From Dermabacteraceae bacterium TAE3-ERU27 (lineage in GTDB: Bacteria > Actinomycetota > Actinomycetes > Actinomycetales > Dermabacteraceae), in the NCBI GenBank assembly GCA_019218415.1, contig JAHUUL010000001.1:62001-126000 (forward strand): a stretch of DNA of 64,000 nt, given 5' to 3'. A program made the translations under genes and the position numbers. Below the pieces are notes generated by a model that saw only the letters and a program-made list of their open reading frames with translations, ran no database searches and was not told the origin of the DNA. Positions 1 through 9,585 of the stretch are shown here, piece after piece (position 1 is the first letter of the stretch; each line of letters starts with the position of its first letter).

Positions 1-177
1 GCGCGATCACCAGGCCCGTTCACTAGGGCAGCCTCCCCCAAAAAGTTCTTTAACAGCCGAGATTTTAGCTATTTTGTACAGCCTTCCTGTGGGTACTGTA
101 ATCCGAAACGCCCTCTACAAATTAGAAAAATAAGATAATTGGCGCATTATCACAGCCGTCTCACAGGACCGCGTCAG

Positions 178-1998
178 CTAATCCAGCTTCCCAAGCGCCA
201 CGAGCTGCGCAAACTTTTCGTTCGTCTTTTGCAGCTCACGGAAGGATCCCACCCCAGAGACCTTACCATTTTCCAGATAAACTACCTGGTCAACGTTCTT
301 AACAGTGGACAACCTGTGGGCGACCACCACCACGGTTACATCTCCACCCAGAGCATCTATCGTGTCTGTAATTTTCTTCTCCGTCTCATTATCAAGCGCC
401 GAAGTGGCTTCATCCAAGACAAGAAGAGACGGTTCACGATAAAGGGCACGCGCTATCCCTATCCGCTGCCGCTGACCACCCGATAGCCTACCGCCACGCT
501 CTCCACACAACGTCTCCATCCCCTCAGGGAGATTGGAAATAAGATCCTTTAATTGTGCACGCTCAACCGTTGTGAGCAGTCTTTTCTCTTCAACGCAGCC
601 TGAAGGCTTATCAAAAACTATATTTTGGAGCACCGATGCGTTAGAAACATAAACTTCCTGAGACACCATAGCAACATTTTCTTGCCACCCTCTCACGTCT
701 GACGAAATGTCGTAGCCATCTACTAAAACTTTTCCAGATGTCGGAGACAGTAAACCTAAAATAATATCTACCAAAGTCGTCTTCCCCGCACCAGATCCGC
801 CCACAAAAGCGACAGAAGATCCATAGGGGATATTTAGGCTAACCCCGTTCAAAACGTCACAATCTGATCCATTATATCTAAAATGGACATCTTCAAGGAC
901 GATCTGATGTTTGTATCCCAACCTTTTTGAAAAACCCTCAGAAAGAATTGACCCCGCCTTAATAACCTTATTTTCTTGCGAGATTATATCCAAAGACTCA
1001 GACCCCAAGCGCACATTATTTATAGCGGATATAATCGCCGAAACATTTGGCAACAAACGGAACCCTGCCGCAACAAGTAGCGCCATTGTGCCAACAGCTT
1101 GCCCCTGGTCGCCAACAAGGAACATGTAGAGCAAAAGAATGCCTACTGCACTTATAAAAAGTATTTCTAAAAGAAATTTAGGGATACTGGTATAAAATTC
1201 TGCAGTCGCATTAGCAGCCGCATCCCTATTTGCAGCAATCCTGTATTTTTCTACAAAATACCCCTCTGTATGCCTGAGCGTTATCTCCTTATATCCAGCA
1301 AGCCCGTCAAAGGCCGCAACATAACCCTGTACCGAGGCCTCCATGATCTCTTTTCCAACCTTAAGGGTGCGAGGCTTGATAAAGCGCATGTAGAGAGTTG
1401 CGCCGAATGCGAAATAGAGCATAATGATCAGCGCTTGAAGGGGGATTGCGGCAAACAAAGCAACCAAAATGGAAAGGACTGTAAATGCCGATGCTATCAG
1501 GCTGATAAACCCGCCAACAACAGAGCCATAAACCCTGCTAACGGCATCATGTATTGTTCTAACCATTTCGGCAGTAGTCCTACCCCTGTAATCCTGCCAA
1601 GGAAGAGACATATACCCTTGCATCATCTGGACTTGCGTCGCAGCCCTTTCGGTAGATATAAATCTAGCCTTCCAAAAATTAAACCATATGGTACCAACAT
1701 CTTTTAGAATAAAGATGCCGACAACCAGGCAAACTAGTAGTACTCCAGTTCCCCTAGTATCACCAACCCCAAGGTAGGAAGTGAGCCTGTTTGCAAATCC
1801 AGGAAGGTTATTATTCCCCGCCGCCAAATCAACCAGAGGGAGAACCATAATTATCCCCACAGTTTCCATCACTCCGAAAATGACCGATAAAATCGCTATA
1901 AGAAGTATCCGAACTTTAACCCCTCTAGCCAAAAGGTCATTTAACTGAAGCAAAGCAGGAATTATGCCAGCCCCACCATCGGCGCGATTTTTAATCAT
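178..1998 (-). CDS. ABC exporter, fused permease-ATPase, PglK/MsbA-like (probable glycan flippase)
   Basis: A 606-residue half-transporter. The N-terminal half holds about six membrane segments (residues ~30-340). The C-terminal half is a canonical nucleotide-binding domain with Walker A GGSGAGKTT near residue 400, signature LSGGQRQR, Walker B with the catalytic glutamate (LLVLDEATSALD) and H-loop VAHRLST. It probably works as a homodimer in the plasma membrane. Because it sits in a glycosyltransferase cluster that has a polymerase and a chain-length kinase but no visible Wzx, I infer that it flips a lipid-linked oligosaccharide, as PglK does; drug or lipid export is the alternative. The ATG at 1998 follows an AAGGGAA ribosome site. 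It is the last gene of the minus-strand locus inside the window. The DNA is clearly poorer in GC than the genes after 3240, which suggests horizontal acquisition. Confidence 0.85.
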   Translation of the reverse strand: MIKNRADGGAGIIPALLQLNDLLARGVKVRILLIAILSVIFGVMETVGIIMVLPLVDLAAGNNNLPGFANRLTSYLGVGDTRGTGVLLVCLVVGIFILKDVGTIWFNFWKARFISTERAATQVQMMQGYMSLPWQDYRGRTTAEMVRTIHDAVSRVYGSVVGGFISLIASAFTVLSILVALFAAIPLQALIIMLYFAFGATLYMRFIKPRTLKVGKEIMEASVQGYVAAFDGLAGYKEITLRHTEGYFVEKYRIAANRDAAANATAEFYTSIPKFLLEILFISAVGILLLYMFLVGDQGQAVGTMALLVAAGFRLLPNVSAIISAINNVRLGSESLDIISQENKVIKAGSILSEGFSKRLGYKHQIVLEDVHFRYNGSDCDVLNGVSLNIPYGSSVAFVGGSGAGKTTLVDIILGLLSPTSGKVLVDGYDISSDVRGWQENVAMVSQEVYVSNASVLQNIVFDKPSGCVEEKRLLTTVERAQLKDLISNLPEGMETLCGERGGRLSGGQRQRIGIARALYREPSLLVLDEATSALDNETEKKITDTIDALGGDVTVVVVAHRLSTVKNVDQVVYLENGKVSGVGSFRELQKTNEKFAQLVALGKLD

Positions 1999-2110
1999 GC
2001 AAAAATTCCCTTCGTGTACCCAGCAAGGTTTTGCTCAGACGGGGTGGTATTCGAGTTGGTAAAAGAAGACAGTAAGAGCCAGCGGTGTTTAAACAAAGCA
2101 ACAACATAAA

Positions 2111-3103
2111 CTAAAGCCATGAAGTTAGAGCTTTCATTCTATGAATCAGAGTATGCTCTGCATAGGTTCTTCTTTTTGCTGCAGCCCTCAGAGAATCAGT
2201 CTTAATCCGATCTTTCTTTAAAATTTCAAGGGCCTCCGCTACTTGCTCAGCAGTCTTCGCGACCAACACTTCTGAATTGGGGTCATAGTAGTGCGAGACG
2301 TCTTCCCTATCCACGATCTGCACCCCCCCGACCCCACAAGCTTCAAACGTACGCATGGTAAACCCATCCTGATTGTAATGCATGTTCAGGGTTGCAAGAG
2401 AGGATGACATTATTCCATATGCTTCACAACGAGCCACATCCCCCTCCGCCTCTAGGCCAGAGGACCTGTATTCACCCGTACGCAAGATGTCCATAGGGTT
2501 ACGAGACCACTGCCTCCCATAAACTTTGACATCACATCCGAGGGATTGCACTTGCCTTAGTAGTTTTTCCCTATTTGGATACCTAGCCCCAATAAAAGTT
2601 AGGGCATTAATTTGCGGATGTGCAGTAACTTTACTGAGAGAGTCGAAAGCGTTAGGCAAATGATTTGCAGAAATGCCCATTTCCCCCAGCAGAGAAATAT
2701 CCTCGGACGAATAGGTGCAGATACTCCCCATTGAACGGAAATCATCTACAGAAAAATCCATCCTCCTTATTTCGTCGTAAAGCCAAGTAATGCTGGGAAC
2801 ATTATCTACGGACAGCAAGTCCCACCATTCGCGGGACAGCCTATCCCCCTTAATAGTAATAACAGCGTCAGGACGACTCTCTCTGTAGGCAGCAACGGCG
2901 CCTAGAGTAAATTTCGGAATTAAAAACTCTGGCACAATTACACTAGGCAATTCATGCGCTATTTTATTTTTAACTTTTTCCGATATATTTCGCGGCTTAT
3001 CATAAACGTGCACTGTCACTCGGTAGCCGAGCGACTGAATGGCCGCAGATATTCCTTCGTAATAGCCTTGAAATCCGGGGGAAACCAACAAAATATGCTT
3101 CAT
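2111..3103 (-). CDS. Glycosyltransferase, CgeB/DUF3880-like
   Basis: A 330-residue soluble protein with two Rossmann-like halves. The N-terminus (ILLVSPGFQGYYEGISAAI) and the mid-region (ITWLYDEIRRMDF, then CTYSSED) resemble the CgeB/DUF3880 family. The C-terminal part (FTMRTFEACGVGGVQIVDRE) is the sugar-nucleotide-binding end of a GT-B enzyme. It presumably adds a sugar to the lipid-linked repeat unit on the cytoplasmic face; donor and acceptor cannot be read from the sequence. The ATG at 3103 lies one base past the stop of the upstream GT4 gene, so the two are probably translationally coupled. The gene is AT-rich like its neighbour at 178-1998. Confidence 0.8.
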   Translation of the reverse strand: MKHILLVSPGFQGYYEGISAAIQSLGYRVTVHVYDKPRNISEKVKNKIAHELPSVIVPEFLIPKFTLGAVAAYRESRPDAVITIKGDRLSREWWDLLSVDNVPSITWLYDEIRRMDFSVDDFRSMGSICTYSSEDISLLGEMGISANHLPNAFDSLSKVTAHPQINALTFIGARYPNREKLLRQVQSLGCDVKVYGRQWSRNPMDILRTGEYRSSGLEAEGDVARCEAYGIMSSSLATLNMHYNQDGFTMRTFEACGVGGVQIVDREDVSHYYDPNSEVLVAKTAEQVAEALEILKKDRIKTDSLRAAAKRRTYAEHTLIHRMKALTSWL

Positions 3104-3104
3104 G

Positions 3105-4235
3105 TCACTTCTCTCTAGGTGTCAGAGAAAGAATTTCTTCTGCATGCCGCTTGATCTGAATAATAAATTTATCTTCATTAAAGGTATCCGCATGCTCACG
3201 AATTGCATCCTCTGACCATTCGCTGACATCGGCCCTTTCCACTGCCTCCCGAATCAGTTCCGGGGTGGAGTCGGAGAAGAACAGGCCGTTCACGCCCTCC
3301 CGGATGGTGTCCAGGTAGCCGCCCGCGCGCAACGCCAGAGTCGGAATGCCGTGGCTGCCGGCCTCCAGCGGGGTCAGGCCAAAGTCTTCGTGGCTTGCCG
3401 CGATCAGGGCTTTGGCGTGTGCGTAGGCCCAGCGCATCTGGGCGTCGCTTAGGCCCTCCGCGTAACGCACGTTGCCGGGGGCTGCGGCGCGCAGCTGCTC
3501 ACCGAGCGGCCCCTTGCCGATCACCAGCAGGCGCTTTTGCGGCATCTGCCGGAATGCCTCCGCCACACGGTCAACGTTCTTATAGGGCTGCAGCCGAGAC
3601 ACGACCAGGTGGTAACCGCCGCTACGGGTCCATTCGGTGACCTCGGGGCTGACCTCTTCCTGGCTTCCTTCCGCCACGTCGGGAGAGAACGGCGGGAAGA
3701 GGGTCGGGGCATCGATCCCGTAGACGCGCGCTATGCGCTGACGCACCACGCTGGAGTTAGCCAGGTAAGCGTCGGCCCGCTGCGCGGCGCGGCCGTCCCA
3801 GCGCTTGAGCAGCGGAGCGAGGGGCGTCAGCACGAGCCGCTTCGGATCTAGAGGGCCGGCGTCGCCAAGGTAGTCCTCGGGCAGGTAGAGCCAGCGCGCC
3901 GGGGAATGGCAGTAAATCAGCTTCTTTCCGGTGCTCGGGAAAGCATGCGCCCAGCCGGAGGAAGAGGCAATTACCAGGTCGGCGTCGATGCGCATCCGTT
4001 GCGCGGCCGGCGCCAGCAGCGGCAGCGCCAGGCGCGGGTCGCGGCGCAGGGGGGAAATGCCGTTCAGGGGGCCGGTCACCACGTCGATATCGCGGTATTC
4101 CGGGAAGGTCTGCTCTGGTTCGTAGAACAGCGTGTGCAGCTGCGCGTCGGGGAAAGCCCGACAGATCGAAAGCACCAGGCGCTCCGCGCCGCCGCGCTGC
4201 GTCAAATAATCGTGCGCTATCGCGATACGGGGCAT
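3105..4235 (-). CDS. Glycosyltransferase family 4
   Basis: A 376-residue GT-B fold retaining glycosyltransferase. The N-terminus has the typical HDYLTQRGGAERL glycine-rich acceptor loop, and the C-terminal half has the E-x7-E donor motif (EDFGLTPLEAGSHGIP) followed by ALRAGGYLDTI. It is close in style to mannosyl- or rhamnosyltransferases of actinobacterial polysaccharide clusters; the sugar is not predictable. The ATG at 4235 overlaps the upstream GT2 stop by one base (TAATG). Composition is uneven inside the gene: codons before about 3240 (the last ~45 residues) are AT-rich while the rest is strongly GC-rich, which fits a recombination junction inside the coding sequence. Confidence 0.88.
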   Translation of the reverse strand: MPRIAIAHDYLTQRGGAERLVLSICRAFPDAQLHTLFYEPEQTFPEYRDIDVVTGPLNGISPLRRDPRLALPLLAPAAQRMRIDADLVIASSSGWAHAFPSTGKKLIYCHSPARWLYLPEDYLGDAGPLDPKRLVLTPLAPLLKRWDGRAAQRADAYLANSSVVRQRIARVYGIDAPTLFPPFSPDVAEGSQEEVSPEVTEWTRSGGYHLVVSRLQPYKNVDRVAEAFRQMPQKRLLVIGKGPLGEQLRAAAPGNVRYAEGLSDAQMRWAYAHAKALIAASHEDFGLTPLEAGSHGIPTLALRAGGYLDTIREGVNGLFFSDSTPELIREAVERADVSEWSEDAIREHADTFNEDKFIIQIKRHAEEILSLTPREK

Positions 4236-5191
4236 TAGAAACGTTCCTTTACATTGCTGGGCCGACGATTACCTGCCAATCCCGCGGCCTCCACGGTAAG
4301 CGCAACCATTTTGCGCCCGATGGCGGCCGGGAGCAACGGCAACAGGGCATCCACGGCGCGGCTAAGAGTCTTGGTACGGTTCTCGTTCAGCAGAGCCGAC
4401 GTTACTCCGACCAGTCTGCCCCAGGCGCCGGGGCCGGGCTTTGCCACCTTGAGTCCGGATGCGGGGTGCTTTTCCAGGAAAAGGTGCCGCGCGGCGCCGG
4501 AATGATAGGCCCGTAGGGCGCGTGAAAGGGTGTTGGGAGCAGCCCCCAGGTGATCTGCCTGGGCGTCTTTGCACACGACTATTTCCCGACCGGAAGCATA
4601 GACGCGGTAGCCGTGATCTACGTCTTCCCAGCCGTAGTGGCGATAGTCGGTGTCGTACCCTCCGAGTTCATCGAAGGTGTCCCTCGTTTCGGAGCAGTTG
4701 GCTGCCCAGAGCTGCCACGCGGTTTCCAGTCCCTGCGCGTAAGCATGCGCTAAAGCCGCATCCGCGGTGCCGCGGCCGTAGGCCCTGGCGTAGGGGGTGT
4801 CGGCGTAAACGTTGAACGTCGGACCCACCACGCCCACGGTACGGCCTTCCGCTTCTGCCTTGACGTGTGCCGCGCGATGCGCCGCGATAAACCCTACCGG
4901 CAGCAGCAAGTCATCATCGCAACGCACCAAGATTTCTCCGCGTGCCTGTACAAACCCGGCGTTGAGGGCAGCTACGCGACCGCGATTTTCGGCAAATTCG
5001 AGGGCTCTCACGTTAAAACGCTGCTCGGCATCGACGATGGCACGCGAGCCATCGATATCGCCGTCGAGTACCACCACTACCTCGAAGTTAGGATCGTTTT
5101 GCTGCGCGAAGGTGTCGAACAGGCGCGGCAGCGTGGCCGCACCTCCCCTGGAGGGAACGACAACGCTGACCAGGGAATCAGCCATATTCAT
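4235..5191 (-). CDS. Glycosyltransferase family 2
   Basis: An inverting GT-A enzyme of 318 residues. The core motif SVVVPSRGGAATLPRLFDTF starts the fold, VLDGDIDGS and the DDDLLLP acidic motif bind the metal and nucleotide-sugar, and a GGYDTDYRHYGWEDVDHGYR segment carries the acceptor-site ED. I start it at ATG 5191 rather than at an upstream in-frame codon at 5266, because GGAGG lies eight bases before it and the ATG overlaps the preceding stop as ATGA. It is the third gene of a tightly packed run (5188-6207, 4235-5191, 3105-4235), so coordinated translation is expected. Confidence 0.87.
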   Translation of the reverse strand: MNMADSLVSVVVPSRGGAATLPRLFDTFAQQNDPNFEVVVVLDGDIDGSRAIVDAEQRFNVRALEFAENRGRVAALNAGFVQARGEILVRCDDDLLLPVGFIAAHRAAHVKAEAEGRTVGVVGPTFNVYADTPYARAYGRGTADAALAHAYAQGLETAWQLWAANCSETRDTFDELGGYDTDYRHYGWEDVDHGYRVYASGREIVVCKDAQADHLGAAPNTLSRALRAYHSGAARHLFLEKHPASGLKVAKPGPGAWGRLVGVTSALLNENRTKTLSRAVDALLPLLPAAIGRKMVALTVEAAGLAGNRRPSNVKERF

Positions 5192-6207
5192 GCTGTTACC
5201 TCCAGGCTTTCTAACAGTCGCGCCAAGCGGTTTTTCCCGGCCGCAGGCGAGTAGTTTTCCTCCCAACGCTTACGGCAAGCTGCCACGTTAGCGTCCTGGT
5301 CTGCCTCTGCTATTTCCGCCAGCATCCGGGTGAGAGCGTCGGCCTCACCGCGCGGAAACACCCAGGGGTAATCTTCCCCAGCCACCTCGGGCAGGCCTCC
5401 CGAATCGGAAACTACGAAAGGCACGCCGGCCGCCATCGCCTCAGCCACCACCAGGCCGAACGACTCAGGGGCAACAGAGGGAAATACCGCGAGGTCAATT
5501 CGACTGAAGAAATCTTCGCGTGTCACCCAGCCGAGGCGGTCGGTGAGAGGCGCTACGTAGCCCAGGGTTTCTTCCACGATCATCTTTTCGCGTTCGTTCT
5601 CAAAGCGGCTTTCGCCGCCGATGACAAACCGTACCGGCCGCTGTCGGTGCAAATTACCCACCGCGCGTGCCAGCAGGTGCACGCCCTTCGCCCTGGTGGT
5701 GCGCCCGAGGAAGCCGATGCGCAGATTTTCCCAGCGAGGGACTTCTCCGCGGGGTGCGATCTGATCCGTCCAGTTTTCCAGCAGGACGGTCTTAAACGGC
5801 AGACTGCGCTGCATATAGCGAGAGGGAACCAGCACCGCACGGGCCCCACGCGCCGCGATGCGGGCGGCAGCCATCTGCGCGCCCTCTGGCAGTTTATGCA
5901 GGTGTACTATCCGTTCCCCCATGCCCGCCGTGGCGAGCGCGGGGACCAGCCCGTTACACCACAGCAGCATCTGCCTGTTACGCCATCGCCAGGTAGCTAG
6001 GCCAGCTAAGTATCCCTTACGCCCCTTACCGGGAACCGCATGGGTAGCAAATCCTTCCGCCTGAGCGGCGTCAATCAGGTCTGAGGGGGTCTGCGGACCA
6101 ATCACCAGCACCTCGTGGCCCAGTTCGCGCAGAGCGCGGGCGATAGCCAGCTGCATGACCTCACCACCACCGATGTCGCCGTTATTAGCGGAAATCCCAA
6201 TTTTCAC
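5188..6207 (-). CDS. Glycosyltransferase family 4
   Basis: A GT-B fold enzyme of 339 residues when started at GTG 6207. GGAGA lies just before that GTG, and the upstream acyltransferase stops two bases earlier, which argues against the longer in-frame reading to 6288. The N-terminus KIGISANNGDIGGGEVMQL contains the glycine-rich loop, and the donor site shows ESFGLVVAEAMAAGVP with SDSGGLPEVAG behind it. It is a cytoplasmic enzyme that probably extends the lipid-linked glycan. The end forms an ATGA overlap with the following GT2 gene. GC-rich throughout, unlike the acyltransferase next to it. Confidence 0.87.
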   Translation of the reverse strand: MKIGISANNGDIGGGEVMQLAIARALRELGHEVLVIGPQTPSDLIDAAQAEGFATHAVPGKGRKGYLAGLATWRWRNRQMLLWCNGLVPALATAGMGERIVHLHKLPEGAQMAAARIAARGARAVLVPSRYMQRSLPFKTVLLENWTDQIAPRGEVPRWENLRIGFLGRTTRAKGVHLLARAVGNLHRQRPVRFVIGGESRFENEREKMIVEETLGYVAPLTDRLGWVTREDFFSRIDLAVFPSVAPESFGLVVAEAMAAGVPFVVSDSGGLPEVAGEDYPWVFPRGEADALTRMLAEIAEADQDANVAACRKRWEENYSPAAGKNRLARLLESLEVTA

Positions 6208-6208
6208 A

Positions 6209-7318
6209 TTATCTCCAGGCTCGCGCTTGAATCTTTTCACGTGTCGCGAGTAGGAATTTCCTAAATTTAAAGGACGCCCAGTTCTCACCTAAAATATTTA
6301 AGGCCCAGGCCATTAAGGTGACGCACGCAAAAGCAAAAATTAACGCAGGAATTTTTCCAACCACAGGGACGAGGTAGCGCAAAATGAGCAGCCCCGGAAT
6401 TAGGTGCTGTATATACAGTGAGTAGCTAATTTTCCCATAGAACTGCACCGGTCGCAGCAAAAGAATCTTTGTAGTATCCCTTGCGACAACCAAGAGAAAA
6501 ACAGAAACTATTATACAAACTATCACTGCAGCCTCGCCATCATGCAAAAGATAGGCTTCGATCACGGATTGAGCCCCAAATGCTGCAGCCAAATAAAAAT
6601 ATCTGCTATCGAATTTTCTAGCCATGTACGCTACCATGCCACAGCTAAAAAGCGGAGCCCACTCAACCATACCCAGGTTCAAAATAACCTTAGTCTTCAG
6701 AACGACCAGCTGTGGATCTACTCCGTGGGCATCTGGATAAGCATACAAAGCTAGAAGCATTGACACGAAACACCAAATTAAAGTAAATTTAACCACCGTG
6801 GAATTACTCAATTTAGCCCGGGTAGCTATGAGCAAAATAAATATCAGTATATAAAACTGCATTTCCACGGCGAGAGTCCAGTAAACCGGATCCACATTGG
6901 GCACGAACAGCAAACGCTGTATCATCGTGTAATTTAGCAGAGCAGAAACTCCGCCTACCCCCATGTGTGGGATAGTAAAAACCGAGGTGAGAATGATAGA
7001 CAGAGACACCGCAATCCAGTAAGCAGGGTACAATCTGGCTGCCCTCGAAATAACAAAATCGCTAACCCTGGTAGCTTTTTGCGCAGTCATAAGTATTACA
7101 TAACCAGAAATTAAGAAAAACAACTGCACGCCAAAGGCGCCATAAGTAGCCATGAAAGGCATTGCGCCAAGCTCTGGATAGACCGAAGTGAAGTTTCCTG
7201 TAAAATGAACTGCCACTACACCAAGAGCGGCAATACCTCGAAACCCATCCAACTCCCTAAATCTACCTGTACGCCCGCCCAGATCGCGAGAAGTGACGTT
7301 CTTCAAATCATCCTCCAA
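6209..7318 (-). CDS. Membrane acyltransferase, acyltransferase-3 (OafA-like) family
   Basis: A 369-residue integral membrane protein with about ten hydrophobic segments. It starts with the family signature ELDGFRGIAALGVVAVHF, in which the conserved RGIAA and HF residues are present, and carries the PVYWTLAVEMQFYI motif at mid-length. This family transfers acetyl or other acyl groups from the cytoplasm onto surface sugars, so it most likely O-acylates the polysaccharide made by this locus. The gene is AT-rich, matching the polymerase upstream and contrasting with the GT genes on its left. Its stop lies two bases before the start of the next GT4 gene. Confidence 0.87.
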   Translation of the reverse strand: MEDDLKNVTSRDLGGRTGRFRELDGFRGIAALGVVAVHFTGNFTSVYPELGAMPFMATYGAFGVQLFFLISGYVILMTAQKATRVSDFVISRAARLYPAYWIAVSLSIILTSVFTIPHMGVGGVSALLNYTMIQRLLFVPNVDPVYWTLAVEMQFYILIFILLIATRAKLSNSTVVKFTLIWCFVSMLLALYAYPDAHGVDPQLVVLKTKVILNLGMVEWAPLFSCGMVAYMARKFDSRYFYLAAAFGAQSVIEAYLLHDGEAAVIVCIIVSVFLLVVARDTTKILLLRPVQFYGKISYSLYIQHLIPGLLILRYLVPVVGKIPALIFAFACVTLMAWALNILGENWASFKFRKFLLATREKIQARAWR

Positions 7319-7327
7319 AATCGGGCC

Positions 7328-8536
7328 TCAACTTTTTAGAGTAGAAGACTCTTGCAATTTATTAGAACTTTCAAGGATATAAAGAACTAAAAGTCCCACT
7401 ACAAGCATCCAGGCATTAGTCAACATAACCTCACCCAGTTTCCAGGCGGCTACAAAAAGGCCGGCTAAGGCACCCTCTGCTTTCCTTAGAGGAAGAGTGT
7501 AAGGAGTATTTCTGAAAACCCCTAATCCAACCAACAAAGTAGCTCCAACAACAAGGATAAAATAGACAAGCCCTCCCTCAACCTGAAGGGTCCAATAAGC
7601 ATTATGAAAGTACCAACTTTTACCGTCTAGCATGACATAGGCTTGCCCAAAACCTCTCCCCTCAAAGGGAGATCCATTCAATTTTATAAGCGACGCCCGG
7701 TCTATCCTCTCCCTCAACAAGTCTGACCCCAGACGATTTGTAAAAACCCCGACTCGAGAAAAATTAGCCTCAATAAACCGAACCATCAGGACAAGAAGGA
7801 TACCAAACATATAACGCAACGGTTTACCCATCTTTGTGGCCAAATAGGTCCACAAAGATGCAACTAAAAGTCCAGCCAGGGTGGTTCTAGATCCAGTAAG
7901 CCACACCATCGCCGCCGTGAAAACGAATATAATAACCGTGTGTTTAGGCTTCTTTGATACCGCCATCGCGGCCAAACCGCCGACAAAATAATATAATCCA
8001 GCCTTATTCTTGTCTCCCAAATATCCAGTCAACGCACCACCATAGAAATCTGGTGCCAAGTGACTATAAAAAAGGGCTACATTAAGCATTAAACCTGCCA
8101 TCAACCCCTTAATTAGGGATACGGGATCCACTCGCCTCTCGGCTATAAATATGGCTCCGACAACAACGGCGAGAATGCGAACAACCCTTTTCCCTAGTTC
8201 AACGTAAGGAACATCTAGGGATAAAGAGACAATAGTAGTCCAAAACACCCCAAATACAACCGCAGCAAAAGCAACAAAATAAACACCAGTTGTATTTTTT
8301 GCTCCCCTAATTACCCCCAAGAGACAAATCATGCCTAGGCTAATCATAGAGACGGGCACTCCAAGCCCCGGGATTGGATAACCATCTCCAACAATGAGTA
8401 ACCCTGCCACAAAATCAAGTATCATAATGCTGCCAAACAAAGAATGAGCATTATCAGACAAGGTTCTTAGCGTTTTCTCTCCTGTAGGAGAAAGTGCTAA
8501 ATTATTTTTATGCTCTTTGCCTCTCACACCCTGCAT
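7328..8536 (-). CDS. O-antigen polymerase/ligase-like membrane protein (Wzy/WaaL type)
   Basis: A 402-residue multi-spanning protein with about eleven hydrophobic stretches. A large loop between later segments contains LTGSRTTLAG and a FEGRGFGQ ... FHNAYW stretch, the pattern of the Wzy_C domain in polymerases and ligases of surface polysaccharides. With the Wzz/BY-kinase at 13557-15116 it would form the polymerisation step of a Wzy-dependent pathway on the outer face of the membrane. The sequence cannot tell polymerase from ligase; the chain-length kinase in the locus favours polymerase. It overlaps the upstream GT4 gene by 13 bases and is AT-rich. Confidence 0.8.
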   Translation of the reverse strand: MQGVRGKEHKNNLALSPTGEKTLRTLSDNAHSLFGSIMILDFVAGLLIVGDGYPIPGLGVPVSMISLGMICLLGVIRGAKNTTGVYFVAFAAVVFGVFWTTIVSLSLDVPYVELGKRVVRILAVVVGAIFIAERRVDPVSLIKGLMAGLMLNVALFYSHLAPDFYGGALTGYLGDKNKAGLYYFVGGLAAMAVSKKPKHTVIIFVFTAAMVWLTGSRTTLAGLLVASLWTYLATKMGKPLRYMFGILLVLMVRFIEANFSRVGVFTNRLGSDLLRERIDRASLIKLNGSPFEGRGFGQAYVMLDGKSWYFHNAYWTLQVEGGLVYFILVVGATLLVGLGVFRNTPYTLPLRKAEGALAGLFVAAWKLGEVMLTNAWMLVVGLLVLYILESSNKLQESSTLKS

Positions 8537-9585
8537 GCGCTAACCTCCGCATAAACGTTCGCCAACTCGGCGCACATATCAGAAACAGACCAGTGCCAAG
8601 AATTTGCGGGAGTCCGTTCTTTTAAGCGAAGGCCCTGTGCCACCATAGTCTTAGCTACATCGGAGATACCATTATCCTCAACTAAGCTGTTTTTCTTCAC
8701 AATCTCCGGATTCCCTCCCACAGAGGTCGCTACTATCCCCTTGTTATGTTTCACCGCATCCAGCAGCGTGTAGGAAAGGTTTTCCCAGGCCGATAGCTGT
8801 ACCACCACGTCGTGTGTGCGGTAGGCGTCAGCCGCGACCACGGTTCCGGGGAAGGAAACTGCCTCCGCAACTTCCAGTTCACGTGCCTTGCTCTCCAGCT
8901 GTGCACGCAGTGGGCCGTCACCGGCAACCGTCAGGGTAGCCTCCGGATACTGCTTGTGGACAATAACGAAAGCCTCCAGCAGCTTATCAATACGCTTTTC
9001 GTGGCTGAGCCGGGAAAGCGAAAGGAAACGCAGACCGGCCTGTGGTTTGGGTTCTGGTACAAGCGGATCCACACCGTTCAGCACGACCCGGATCTTTTTG
9101 CGCCCGCCCCACTGCCGGGCCACCTGTTGCGCGGTAGATTCCGATACGGCAATCACCCGGCTGGTACGCGCCACCCGCAGACTGTGCACTAGGCGCTTCG
9201 CCTGCGCGGTAACGGCCGAGGCGTTGTAGAGGCGCGCATCTGCCGCGATGCCGTGCTCCGTGGAGATGATGGGGGTGCGCCCGGCAGCCAGCAGCGCCAC
9301 CAGGTCGGCGTAGGCCAGGTGAGAGTGCAGCAGGGCGAAGTTTTCCCGCGCCAAAAGCGCGCGCACCGACGCCACGGAAGCGCGAATCCCACTACCGGGT
9401 GCGGAAGCCACCGGGTGCACCGGCACTCCGGCCTCGCTGAGGGTATCGAGCAGCGGCCCCGCCGGGGCCGCCACTTCGATATTCCAGCCGGGAATCCCCT
9501 GGCTGGCCGCATCGATGATATGGCGAGAGACCCCGCCGACTTCAGCGACGGGGCTCAGCCATAAAACACGCCGGTTTAGAACCAC
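8524..9585 (-). CDS. Glycosyltransferase family 4
   Basis: A 353-residue GT-B enzyme. The acceptor domain begins VLWLSPVAEVGGVSRHIIDA, and the donor domain has FLSLSRLSHEKRIDKLLEAF and the terminal motif ENLSYTLLDAVKHNKG (E-x7-D in place of the usual E-x7-E), followed by ATSVGGNPEIV. It presumably builds the same polysaccharide as its neighbours. Base use changes inside the gene: codons left of about 8780, encoding the last ~80 residues including the donor-site motif, are AT-rich, while the first two-thirds is GC-rich. It overlaps the NeuB-fusion stop by about ten bases. Confidence 0.86.
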   Translation of the reverse strand: MVLNRRVLWLSPVAEVGGVSRHIIDAASQGIPGWNIEVAAPAGPLLDTLSEAGVPVHPVASAPGSGIRASVASVRALLARENFALLHSHLAYADLVALLAAGRTPIISTEHGIAADARLYNASAVTAQAKRLVHSLRVARTSRVIAVSESTAQQVARQWGGRKKIRVVLNGVDPLVPEPKPQAGLRFLSLSRLSHEKRIDKLLEAFVIVHKQYPEATLTVAGDGPLRAQLESKARELEVAEAVSFPGTVVAADAYRTHDVVVQLSAWENLSYTLLDAVKHNKGIVATSVGGNPEIVKKNSLVEDNGISDVAKTMVAQGLRLKERTPANSWHWSVSDMCAELANVYAEVSACRV